A stretch of 64,000 bases of DNA from Saprospira grandis str. Lewin (lineage in GTDB: Bacteria; Bacteroidota; Bacteroidia; Chitinophagales; Saprospiraceae): NCBI RefSeq assembly GCF_000250635.1, contig NC_016940.1:2404001-2468000 (forward strand), written 5' to 3'. The notes beneath the pieces are model-generated. The model saw nothing but the letters and a program-made list of their open reading frames with translations, was not told the DNA's origin and did no database searches. The position numbers and the translations under genes are program-made. This document shows, piece after piece, positions 10,354 to 17,988 of the stretch. Each line of letters begins with the position of its first letter. Within the stretch, counting starts at the first letter, position 1.

Positions 10354-11553
10354 ATGTCTGAAAAAGATACTGCCATTCAGCAATTTATACAATTGCTCTC
10401 AGCGGCTTTGGCCCAAAAAAATCTAATCAAACTAAGTTTAAGTAAGGGGGCAGAAGGCTGCGCCCAGAAGATTTTAGGCCGCCCAATTGCCCTGAAAAAA
10501 GGCCTGGCCCTACAAGCCACCTATCGCTATCCTACACAGGATAAGGTTAAAAACTATCTGCTGGCAGAATTAGAGCAGCAGCTGCAAGCTTGGCTAAAAG
10601 AGTATAAAGCCGCTTATATGAAAACGACCACAGAGGAGATTCAACTGCTCTTTAACCGCAGAGGAAAGGCCCGCTTGCAACGGAAAAAAATGGCCCAAAA
10701 GGCCGCTCCAGCTCCGCTCAGCCACAACCGCAAAAAGCAATATCTCATTACTGCCGATCGGCCCTTTTTGCAGGCCTTGGGCATTACAGATGCGAAGGGA
10801 AGGGTGAAGGATAAACAGCAGGATAAGTTTCGGCAGATCAATAAGTATGTAGAAATTATGCAGGCCCAATTGGAACAAACCAACTTGCTGGGCCAAAAAG
10901 AAAACTTGCGCATTGTCGATATGGGCAGTGGTAAGGGCTACCTCAGTTTCGCCTTAGTGGATTTTCTGATGCAGCAAGGCCAAGAAGTGGAGCTTTTGGG
11001 GGTAGAGCTTCGGCCCGAATTGGTGGAGTTTTGCCAGCAGTTGAGCCATAGGCTAGGCTGGCAGCAAAATATCCGCTTTATGGCTATGGATATTGCCGAT
11101 TTTCCCAAGGAGCTAAAGATAGATGTTTTAATTGCCTTGCATGCTTGTAATTTGGCCACAGATTATGCGCTGCATAAGGGCCTTTTGCAAGGGGCCGAGC
11201 TATTAGTGGTGGCGCCCTGTTGCCATAAAGAGGTTCGCCAACAGATTCAGGCGGTGGCTCCACAATGGCGCTTTCCGCTCAAACAGGGTATTTTTCAAGA
11301 GCGACAAGCCGAGCTATTAACTGATAGCATACGGGCCTTATTATTAGAGCATCAGGGCTATCAGGCCAAGGCCTTTGAGTTTATTTCGGGCCAGCATACC
11401 GCCAAAAACCTAATGTTGGCGGCCCAAAAGCGCCCGCAGGGAATAGAAAGGGAGGAGCAGGACCGCATTTTGGTCGAGCTTCAGACATTAGCTGCCGAAT
11501 TTGGCATCAAGGAACAAGAATTGGCCAAACGCCTAGGGATTGCTTTGGTATAG
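10354..11553 (+). CDS. class I SAM-dependent methyltransferase, METTL25/GSTCD-like
   Basis: The 399-residue product has the SAM-binding motif I in VDMGSGKGYLSFAL and the acidic motif in LLGVELRPELVEF. The HACNLATDYAL and VVAPCCHKEVR segments are typical of the Methyltransf_32 group related to eukaryotic METTL25/RRNAD1 and GSTCD. The substrate is unknown; RNA is a guess from relatives. An open frame extends upstream to 10132, but that part lies in the intergenic repeat. ATG 10354 is preceded by AGAGGAAGA and starts MSEKDTAIQQF, so it is the better start. The protein is probably cytoplasmic. Confidence 0.85.
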   Translation: MSEKDTAIQQFIQLLSAALAQKNLIKLSLSKGAEGCAQKILGRPIALKKGLALQATYRYPTQDKVKNYLLAELEQQLQAWLKEYKAAYMKTTTEEIQLLFNRRGKARLQRKKMAQKAAPAPLSHNRKKQYLITADRPFLQALGITDAKGRVKDKQQDKFRQINKYVEIMQAQLEQTNLLGQKENLRIVDMGSGKGYLSFALVDFLMQQGQEVELLGVELRPELVEFCQQLSHRLGWQQNIRFMAMDIADFPKELKIDVLIALHACNLATDYALHKGLLQGAELLVVAPCCHKEVRQQIQAVAPQWRFPLKQGIFQERQAELLTDSIRALLLEHQGYQAKAFEFISGQHTAKNLMLAAQKRPQGIEREEQDRILVELQTLAAEFGIKEQELAKRLGIALV

Positions 11554-11557
11554 GCAC

Positions 11558-11594
11558 AAAAAATGAGCAGCAACCTTCCCCAAGGCTGCTGCTC
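11558..11594 (-). terminator. minus-strand terminator
   Basis: Stem 11565-11577 / 11582-11594 with one G-U pair, loop of four, then T6 on the minus strand. It ends either the LRR gene 140 nt upstream or the candidate small RNA. Confidence 0.85.
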
Positions 11595-11661
11595 TGTAAT
11601 CCCCATGATTTACCCCAAACTTAATTGAAGTGCAATTTAAGGAGGTCTTCCCTCCCGATTG
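11558..11661 (-). ncRNA. candidate small structured RNA
   Basis: In the gap between convergent genes, the minus strand carries a TATCTTTG box (11667-11674, fits TAnnTTTG). About 6 nt later comes a nested stem: TGCAAT (11658-11663) pairs with ATTGCA (11631-11636), enclosing GGAGG-GAAGA-CCTCC (11641-11655). The segment ends in a strong terminator: 13-bp GAGCAGCAGCCTT stem, GGGG loop, ATTTTTT. A transcript of about 104 nt is predicted. No -33 TTG is visible, so the alternative is that this is only the 3' UTR and terminator of the LRR gene. It does not match tmRNA, SRP RNA or other RNAs I know. Confidence 0.4.
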
Positions 11662-11734
11662 CATAACAAAGATAGGGCAAGGGCATCCTTTTTTTACTAG
11701 TGAAAGGCCTAAAGGGCCAAATTAGGCAAAAGGC

Positions 11735-13264
11735 CTATAGCTCTAGGTCCACAATGACTTCCTCAAAATGAGTTTTCCAAAGGGCCAAGGCCGACTCACT
11801 CCAGTTGTTTTCTCCCAAATAAAGGGCCTGCAATTGGCCCACTAAAGGCAGCAGAGCCTGAGGAAATTCAGTAAACTGGTTGTTTCTAAGATCTAGCCAC
11901 TGAATCTGATCCAATTCGGCCAAGCTCTGGGGCAAGCTGTCTAGCTGATTATCCGATAGATCCAATTCTTCCAAATTACTCAAGGGCCGCCAGTCTTCTG
12001 GCAGTTGGGCCAGTTGGTTCTTTTCTAGGTTGAGCTGACGCAATTGAGGCAGCTTATCCCATTGTCCCGATAATTCCGTCAATTCATTTTTACTAAGGTC
12101 CAATTCCTCCAGTTCTGGCCAGTCTAAGTCGCTGAGGTTAATCTGACGAAGGAAGTTCCCCGCCAAAAGAAGCTGTCGAATCTGACTGAGCCCTTCTAAG
12201 GCCTTGGGCCATTTTTGTAATTGGTTGTCTCTAAGGTCTAACCAATTCAGGGCCGTCAGTTGCCCAAAGTTGCTAGGCAAATCCCGCAGCTGATTGGCCG
12301 ATAGATCTAACCAATGTAGGGCGGGCAAGCTTAGACCTGCGCCCAAATCTACTAGATTACAGTTGCTCATGTCCAATTCCTCTAGGGCCTGAATTTCCTG
12401 CAGCAATAAGGGCAGTTCTCCCAAGGGGTTGTCTTCTAAGTTCAAGACCTTGAGTTGCTGACAACGAGCCAAGTTAAGGGGCAACCTTTCTAAGCGATTG
12501 TTCCCCAAATCAAGCTGCTCCAAAGCCGAACAATTGCCTAGTTCGGCGGCTAAGCTTTTTAAGCGATTGTAGCCCAAAAATAGGCTCTGCAAATTGTTGA
12601 GTTGGCCAATTTCTTTCGGAACTTCTTCTAGTCCCAAGCCTTCGGCCTGTAGTTCCTCCAAATTGGAGAGCTGGCCCAGTACCTTAGTCAACTGAGGCAT
12701 GGGGTTGGCACTAAGGCTGAGCTGTTTTAAGGATTTGAGCTGCCCAATTTCTTCTGGCAGTTGAGTGAAGGCATTTTCCGATAAATCAAGCTGCTGTAGT
12801 TGCTGCAATTGCCCAAAACTAGCTGGCAGGGCCGATAATTGGTTGCGCTCCAATAGTAGTTTGCGCAGGGCCTTGAGTTGCCCAAAATTATTAGGCAGTG
12901 CTTGTAATTGGTTGTTCTTTAAATCCAAACGCATGAGCTCTTCCCAAGCCGCCAATTCTTCTCCCAACTCGCTCAATCCATTGTTCGATAGGTCCAACCA
13001 ACGCAGTTTCCGAAGCTGAAATAGCACTTTGGGTAAGGGCGATAGACGATTGTCCGAAATGTCTAACCACTCCAATTGCCCCAAATTAGCCAGGCTGTCA
13101 GGAAGGTCTTTCAAGCGGTTGTCTTCTATATTGAGCTGTTTCATGCCCTTAGAACGCCCAATTTCTTGGGGCAGCTCTTGCAAGCCTTTTCGGCTGGCAT
13201 CTAGTTTCTTAAGGCTCTTTTGGGCCAGGAGTTCGGCCAACTGAAGTTCGTATCGACTAAGCAT
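11735..13264 (-). CDS. leucine-rich repeat protein
   Basis: This 509-residue protein consists almost wholly of about 20 leucine-rich repeats of 22-24 residues with the pattern LxxLxLxxNxLxxLPxxxxxLxx (for example LEWLDISDNRLSPLP, LKQLSLSANPMPQL). No signal peptide, membrane segment, kinase or GTPase (Roc) domain is visible, so it is probably a cytoplasmic protein-binding scaffold. Repeats of this kind resemble the plant-intracellular Ras-group LRR class. The partner is unknown. The gene starts 11 bp after the stop of the DUF4240 gene and is probably the last gene of a minus-strand unit. Confidence 0.92.
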   Translation of the reverse strand: MLSRYELQLAELLAQKSLKKLDASRKGLQELPQEIGRSKGMKQLNIEDNRLKDLPDSLANLGQLEWLDISDNRLSPLPKVLFQLRKLRWLDLSNNGLSELGEELAAWEELMRLDLKNNQLQALPNNFGQLKALRKLLLERNQLSALPASFGQLQQLQQLDLSENAFTQLPEEIGQLKSLKQLSLSANPMPQLTKVLGQLSNLEELQAEGLGLEEVPKEIGQLNNLQSLFLGYNRLKSLAAELGNCSALEQLDLGNNRLERLPLNLARCQQLKVLNLEDNPLGELPLLLQEIQALEELDMSNCNLVDLGAGLSLPALHWLDLSANQLRDLPSNFGQLTALNWLDLRDNQLQKWPKALEGLSQIRQLLLAGNFLRQINLSDLDWPELEELDLSKNELTELSGQWDKLPQLRQLNLEKNQLAQLPEDWRPLSNLEELDLSDNQLDSLPQSLAELDQIQWLDLRNNQFTEFPQALLPLVGQLQALYLGENNWSESALALWKTHFEEVIVDLEL

Positions 13265-13275
13265 AGATGGAACAA

Positions 13276-13884
13276 TTAAGCGGGTTCTGTAGATGGAGAT
13301 TGCTGCTCTTGGTATTTCTGTAAACGATAGTAGAAGTTCTGAAAAAACTTCTGAAATAAAGCGGGGTAACGCTTCCGTAGTTTATATTCTTGCGCCAATG
13401 GACGCATCTTCTCTTCTAAGCTAAATTCAGCTTGCTGCACTTTTTCATACTCGCTAAGCCAGTCATAGGTATGGCAGAGGTTGCGCTGACTCTTCCGCTC
13501 ATAGGCGGTCTTAAAGGCCGACCAAAATTCATAAAAACTGAGCTCGGGGTTGTCGCCTTCCTCAATATTGACCTGCTCGCAAAGAAATTCCGCAGGATTG
13601 GCCAAACAATCATAAAAAAATTGCTTGCCTTGGGCCACTAACCAATACCGAAAGTCCTCAAATCCCCACTCTTCATAGCCGCCATTGATTAAATAATGCG
13701 CCGCCCAAACTTCTTCGGTGCTGCTCTGCTGCAAAAGCTGCATCAAATAAACGGCATGCCGCCGAATACTATCCGAGGTCATCGCCTCCAAAAGCTTTTC
13801 CAATAAAGCGACATACTTCTGCTGATCATCTCCCGCTGCCTGCTTGACGGCATCTATCAGGAGCCAAAAATCTCTTTCTATCAT
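13276..13884 (-). CDS. DUF4240 domain protein
   Basis: The 202-residue protein starts MIERDFWLLIDAV and continues with a DUF4240-like domain: helical N-half, HYLINGGYEEWGFEDFRYWLVAQG, then FYDCLANPAEFL. This family is of unknown function and is often found in small cytoplasmic proteins. The open frame reaches further upstream to 14085, but that extension crosses a GGGGC-family repeat, so the start at 13884 is preferred. The C-terminal third is rich in aromatic and charged residues. It is followed closely by the LRR gene, which suggests co-expression but not a function. Confidence 0.8.
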   Translation of the reverse strand: MIERDFWLLIDAVKQAAGDDQQKYVALLEKLLEAMTSDSIRRHAVYLMQLLQQSSTEEVWAAHYLINGGYEEWGFEDFRYWLVAQGKQFFYDCLANPAEFLCEQVNIEEGDNPELSFYEFWSAFKTAYERKSQRNLCHTYDWLSEYEKVQQAEFSLEEKMRPLAQEYKLRKRYPALFQKFFQNFYYRLQKYQEQQSPSTEPA

Positions 13885-13912
13885 AGCTGTTGTTTTATGC
13901 TGTTGTTTTTTT

Positions 13913-14068
13913 GGGGCCTCCGCCTCGCTTCGCTCGTCGGCGCTACGTTTCGCAGCTCGCAGGTCTGCTCGGCCCTGCGGCCTGACGGCCTTGGTCTGCG
14001 GCTGCGCCGCACTGCTGCACATCGCTAGGCCGTTCTGCCCCTGCGGGCCAGGGCGGCTTCGCCGCCTA
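13913..14068 (+). repeat. GGGGC-headed modular repeat, type I, forward
   Basis: T7 then GGGGCCTCCGCCTCGC, GTCGGCGCTACG, core and CACATCGCTAGGCC, ending in hairpin GGCGGCTTCGCCGCC. The last bases overlap the stop codon of the decarboxylase gene on the other strand. Confidence 0.9.
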
Positions 14069-15523
14069 ATCGGACCATTCGCCACTAGCCAATAAGGCCG
14101 CCTTGGCCTCTGCTAGTACTTGCAGGCAGTTGTCTATGGTCTGCAAATGGGTCCTAAAGGAAAGGACCGCCAAACGAAGGTATACTTGCCCCTCTATGGT
14201 TGTGGAAGATAAGAAAACTCGACCATCTTGCCGCACTTTTTTGACCAAAGCTAAATTAAAGCTGTTCTGCCCTCCGCTTTTGGGGCAATAACGGTATAAC
14301 ATAACGCTGAGCTGGGGCGGAGGACCCACTTCAAAGCCCAGTTCTTGTATTTTCTGATAAAAATATTGGGTCAATCGCCGCTTTTCTGTCAAGGCCGCAA
14401 CAAAAGGTTCAAGGCCAAAAAGTTGTAAGGGCAACCACATCCGTAAGCCCCTAAAGTGTTTGGTCAGTTCTGGCGATAAATCCGCAGGCGATACTTCTTC
14501 GGTGTCTAAATAGGCATCCTGTAAATAACTGGCCTCTAAATGCTGCGACTCGAAGAGTTGTTGCCCATCCCGAACCAAGACGGCTCCCGTGCCATAAGGC
14601 AAAAATAGTCCTTTATGTGGGTCGATAGCTAAAGAATCGGCCCGCTCCAAGCCCTTAAAACTAGGGCGAAGCTCATCGACTAAGTAGAAAAAACCACCAT
14701 AGGCGGCATCTACATGCATCCAGATGTTTTCAGCCGCACAGCAGTCGGCAATTTGCTCCAATGGATCTATTGCTCCGCTGTCGGTGGTCCCCGCCGAACA
14801 AATCACCATAAAGGGAAGGAGACCCTCCGCTCTATCTTTCGCAATTTGTTGGACCAAAATATCGGCCCGCATCCGAAAACGCTCATCCATCGGAATATAA
14901 CGGATTTGCGCCTCTCGCAAGCCCACCATATTGATAGATTTATGCACGCAATGATGCACCTGCTTGCTGCTGTAAATAACGGCCCGCTCAAAGTCTCTAG
15001 CTTTTAGTTGGGCCGCATCCCGAGCACAACCAATAGCTATTTGGTTAGCAATAGAACCTCCCGAACAGAGGTTTCCAGCGGCTGTTTCTGGAAAATTAAG
15101 GCTTTTAGCTAACCATTTTAGCAGCTGGTTTTCCATGCGCACCGCCCCCGGCGAGCCATAGAACACCCCCGCATAACGATTGAAAACCGCAGCCAGAAAG
15201 TCGCCTAGGGCCGAAGGATAGAGCCCTCCCCCAGGAATATAGCCTAGGTGTCCGCCCGAAGCTGGATTTAGTCCCGGCTTATCTAGGGCTTGCCCCATAA
15301 GGGCCAAGAGTTCATTTAACGAGCGGGCTGGACCAATCTCTGCATCAAGCAGCTCTCGGCCCTTTTTTTCGCTTTCTACATAGGCTGGAATCTCCTCGAT
15401 TTGCCCCAAGAAATCTTCTGCATAGTCTTGTACGGCGGTCCAGTATTTCTGCCGCTCTTGGGCGTCGGGTTCTAGCTGCCGAGCTTTTTGCTCTAGCGCT
15501 TTAATTTCTGCTAAAAGGTCCAT
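14066..15523 (-). CDS. PLP-dependent amino-acid decarboxylase (group II)
   Basis: This 485-residue enzyme belongs to the aromatic-L-amino-acid/glutamate decarboxylase family (fold type I PLP enzymes). Visible marks are GHLGYIPGG near the N-terminus, ICSAGTTDSGAIDP, the cofactor-binding MHVDAAYGG and the lysine motif IDPHKGLFLPYG with Lys near residue 304. It would decarboxylate an amino acid such as Trp, Tyr/DOPA or Glu; the substrate cannot be fixed from sequence. It is cytoplasmic. It lies 29 bp downstream of the PAP2 gene in the same direction. Its stop codon falls within the end of a type I intergenic repeat. Confidence 0.92.
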   Translation of the reverse strand: MDLLAEIKALEQKARQLEPDAQERQKYWTAVQDYAEDFLGQIEEIPAYVESEKKGRELLDAEIGPARSLNELLALMGQALDKPGLNPASGGHLGYIPGGGLYPSALGDFLAAVFNRYAGVFYGSPGAVRMENQLLKWLAKSLNFPETAAGNLCSGGSIANQIAIGCARDAAQLKARDFERAVIYSSKQVHHCVHKSINMVGLREAQIRYIPMDERFRMRADILVQQIAKDRAEGLLPFMVICSAGTTDSGAIDPLEQIADCCAAENIWMHVDAAYGGFFYLVDELRPSFKGLERADSLAIDPHKGLFLPYGTGAVLVRDGQQLFESQHLEASYLQDAYLDTEEVSPADLSPELTKHFRGLRMWLPLQLFGLEPFVAALTEKRRLTQYFYQKIQELGFEVGPPPQLSVMLYRYCPKSGGQNSFNLALVKKVRQDGRVFLSSTTIEGQVYLRLAVLSFRTHLQTIDNCLQVLAEAKAALLASGEWSD

Positions 15524-15552
15524 GAATCATTTTTTTAACCAAAGGTTGTCGC

Positions 15553-16221
15553 CTAGTTTTTTCCAAAAGGAAGTCGGAGTTGGATCATTGGACCTCCTGT
15601 TTTTGCCCAATCTTGGCTAAAGTAGTGAATTAGGCCCGCTAGCAAACTCCCCCAAGCACAACCGCTTAATATATCTTGCAAAAAATGCTGGCCCAAATAT
15701 ACTCTAGAAAAGGCTACCCCTAAGGCAATTAGGGCAAAAAATACCTGCAAACTAGGCCGAGGGCTCCAAAGGGCCAATAAGCCAAACAAGCAGGCCGAAA
15801 CCATGCTGTGGCCAGAGGGAAAGCTCGATACCCAACTCGTTTTTTGTGGTAGATGTTCTATGGCGGCTAAAACTTCTCCTCTAAAATGGAGAAAATAGGG
15901 TTGTGGGCGAGGAAACTGAAAAAAGAGTTTAAGTCCCTGACTCAGGACCAAACTTAGGCCCGTCCCGAATACAAAAAGTAGGCTGTAGCGCAGACGAATA
16001 AACAGCAGGGCGCCAAAACAAAAGAGTAGGGCAAAGCCTTCAGTGGCTTGTGTGAACAGCCTAAAAAAGAGGTTGAGTTTTGGCCCTCTAAAGTCTAAAA
16101 AGAAGTGAACGCCATCTCCTTTATCAAAGAGTAGAGCGGGAATCCAGCCCAATAAAATGGGCCAAAGCATCAAATGGAAATAGAGCTGATGCTTTTGCCA
16201 AAAGGTCCAAAATCCTTGCAT
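15553..16221 (-). CDS. PAP2 family membrane phosphatase
   Basis: This 222-residue polytopic membrane protein has all three PAP2 signature motifs: KLFFQFPRP, the PSGH motif in SSFPSGHSM, and SRVYLGQHFLQD. About six hydrophobic segments surround them. Such enzymes dephosphorylate lipid phosphates such as undecaprenyl diphosphate, phosphatidate or phosphatidylglycerophosphate; which one is unknown. The start codon is one base from the stop of the upstream LptF/G-type permease gene. Tight co-transcription fits a shared envelope role. Confidence 0.92.
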   Translation of the reverse strand: MQGFWTFWQKHQLYFHLMLWPILLGWIPALLFDKGDGVHFFLDFRGPKLNLFFRLFTQATEGFALLFCFGALLFIRLRYSLLFVFGTGLSLVLSQGLKLFFQFPRPQPYFLHFRGEVLAAIEHLPQKTSWVSSFPSGHSMVSACLFGLLALWSPRPSLQVFFALIALGVAFSRVYLGQHFLQDILSGCAWGSLLAGLIHYFSQDWAKTGGPMIQLRLPFGKN

Positions 16222-16222
16222 C

Positions 16223-17704
16223 TTAGGCCTTTTTCTTTTGTGGTAAAATACTTTTAATCTTGCTCCAAATGCTAGAGAAGCTAATCAGTTGAGCATCTTT
16301 TAGGGCTGCTCTAGAAAGCAGAATGGCCATGGGAAGTAAAACTAAAATAGGGAGCCAAGAGCCTGCCCAACAGGGCCAAACGAGTTTTTTGGCCAAGCGT
16401 TCTCCGGTAAGGTGGAGGACAAAAAAGGTCATGAAAAAGACAAAGGCCACAAAAATGGGCCAACCAAAGCCTCCTTTTTTGATAATGGCCCCCATTGGAG
16501 CACCTACAAAGAGAAAGAGTACACAGGCTAGGGCAAAAATGATTTTTTTATGCAGTTCATTTTCATGCTCGGCTACATCTTCTTCATAGTGGGGGAGGCC
16601 CCGATTAACATTTTGGGCCTGTGTTTTAATGTTTCGGGCAAAACTTTGGGCTCTTTGGTAAAGGGCGTGTCGGTCCATTTTGGGAATTTGCTCCACAATG
16701 CTCTTCCAGTTTTTGGAGCTCGCCAAGGGCTGCGCTTGGGCCAAATCAGTAAAGGGGATATATTGTTTATCGGGTCGTTTGCCTAGGCTATCCACTGTTG
16801 AGCCGCCCATTTTTCGGAAGTAAAAGAAGTTATCGGTATTGCGTTGTAATTCTTGTAGGCGTCGGGCTCTTTTACTCAAAATAGAGTCAATTCCATTGAG
16901 GAGTTGTTTACTATTGAGCAGAGAATAATGATTTTTAAAAAGGTCCTTATCGGTTTCAGAAAAATCAAATTCGGAGAGGTCAAAAACAGAGCGATAGCTT
17001 TTAAAATTCATCCGCATAAAGGGGTAGAAGCTGGTCTTTTTATCGAGGCCCTGTTGCATTTCTTCAAAGCGTTTGCCGTCTTCTAGTTCTAGCAGAAGGT
17101 AGCGTTTATCTTTAGAGAGGCTAAGTTGGCCAAAGTGGGCGTTGGTTTGGCTGCTATTGCCTCTTTGCTCGCTATGATCGTAGATGCGCATATTTTCGAG
17201 CTGGTTGCCATTTTTTCCGCCAATATAAATCGTCATATTCCGAAAATCATTATTGAATTGGCCCACTTGCAGATCGAGGGCGGGCCGTTGTTTTCGGATA
17301 TCGTAGAGCCGAGTTTTAAATTGCAGGGCGGTAACGGGAATAATCACATTGGAGAAAAAGTAGGAGGCGCCTCCGAGCAGCAGCACAAAGAAAAAGAGAG
17401 GTCTAAGGATTCTCATAAGAGAAATTCCTGCGGATTTCATGCTGGCCAGCTCATAGTGTTCAGAGAGGTTGCCCATGGTCATGACCGAGGCAATGACCAC
17501 CCCAAAGACCAGGGCTTGCGGGACCATAGCCAGGGCTTGATAGAAGAGTAGTTCGAGAATAATGTGCACCTCTAGGCCCTTACCGACAATATCATCTACA
17601 TACTTCCAGAGGAACTGCATATTGAAGATAAAGACCGCCACCAAAAACCAGATGATTAGAGGGGGGAGAAAGCTAATGACTAAGAGTTTATCGAGTTTTT
17701 TCAC
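16223..17704 (-). CDS. LptF/LptG family permease (YjgP/YjgQ)
   Basis: This 493-residue inner-membrane protein of the LPS-export permease family extracts lipopolysaccharide with LptB and passes it to the periplasmic bridge. The N-terminus (KKLDKLLVISFLPP) and transmembrane blocks at about 10-30, 55-75, 100-120 and near the C-terminus flank a large periplasmic beta domain. The start is GTG at 17704. A TAACTTTG box (17710-17717) ends only 6 nt before it, so the message may be leaderless. Only one of the LptF/G pair is seen here. It heads the unit with PAP2 and the decarboxylase. Confidence 0.9.
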   Translation of the reverse strand: MKKLDKLLVISFLPPLIIWFLVAVFIFNMQFLWKYVDDIVGKGLEVHIILELLFYQALAMVPQALVFGVVIASVMTMGNLSEHYELASMKSAGISLMRILRPLFFFVLLLGGASYFFSNVIIPVTALQFKTRLYDIRKQRPALDLQVGQFNNDFRNMTIYIGGKNGNQLENMRIYDHSEQRGNSSQTNAHFGQLSLSKDKRYLLLELEDGKRFEEMQQGLDKKTSFYPFMRMNFKSYRSVFDLSEFDFSETDKDLFKNHYSLLNSKQLLNGIDSILSKRARRLQELQRNTDNFFYFRKMGGSTVDSLGKRPDKQYIPFTDLAQAQPLASSKNWKSIVEQIPKMDRHALYQRAQSFARNIKTQAQNVNRGLPHYEEDVAEHENELHKKIIFALACVLFLFVGAPMGAIIKKGGFGWPIFVAFVFFMTFFVLHLTGERLAKKLVWPCWAGSWLPILVLLPMAILLSRAALKDAQLISFSSIWSKIKSILPQKKKA

Positions 17705-17709
17705 AGTAG

Positions 17710-17717
17710 CAAAGTTA
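17710..17717 (-). promoter_or_regulatory. possible -7 box of the LptF/G gene
   Basis: TAACTTTG on the minus strand fits TAnnTTTG. At about -33 there is only TTA, not TTG. Transcription would start at or beside the GTG start codon. Confidence 0.4.
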
Positions 17718-17751
17718 AACGGCAGACGAAAACTAATCCTCTTTTTGCGTT

Positions 17752-17896
17752 CTACAGGCCCGATAGGGCCGCAGGCCTAGCGATGTGCAGCAGTGGCCCG
17801 AAGGGCCAGACCCAGCCGCTGCAGGCGGCGCAGGGCCGAGCGAATAGCGAGCTGCGAAACGTAGCGCCGAGGAGCGAAGCGAGGCGGAGGCCCCCC
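17752..17896 (-). repeat. GGGGC-headed modular repeat, type I, reverse
   Basis: On the minus strand it begins GGGGGGCCTCCGCCTCGC, then CTCGGCGCTACG, a core variant, hairpin GCGCCGCCTGCAGC and CACATCGCTAGGCC, ending near CTGTAG. Confidence 0.9.
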
Positions 17897-17948
17897 AAAA
17901 TACAGCAGCTCATTATCTAACTAGACGAAAAAGAGGAGGGAAAGGGAC

Positions 17949-17979
17949 AAAAAAAGCCCCTGAAAAAAGCTTCAGGGGC
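17949..17979 (-). terminator. terminator of yidC
   Basis: GCCCCTGAA / TTCAGGGGC, a 9-bp stem with a short loop, followed on the minus strand by T7. It lies 10 nt after the yidC stop codon. Confidence 0.9.
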
Positions 17980-17988
17980 AAAAATAAA

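Noticed and set aside
13885-14085. 67-codon extension of the DUF4240 protein
   Set aside because: It is repeat-derived sequence and overlaps the end of the decarboxylase gene; the domain starts at ATG 13884.
14714-15007. Plus-strand 97-codon frame inside the decarboxylase gene
   Set aside because: It is the opposite-strand shadow of a confidently assigned enzyme.
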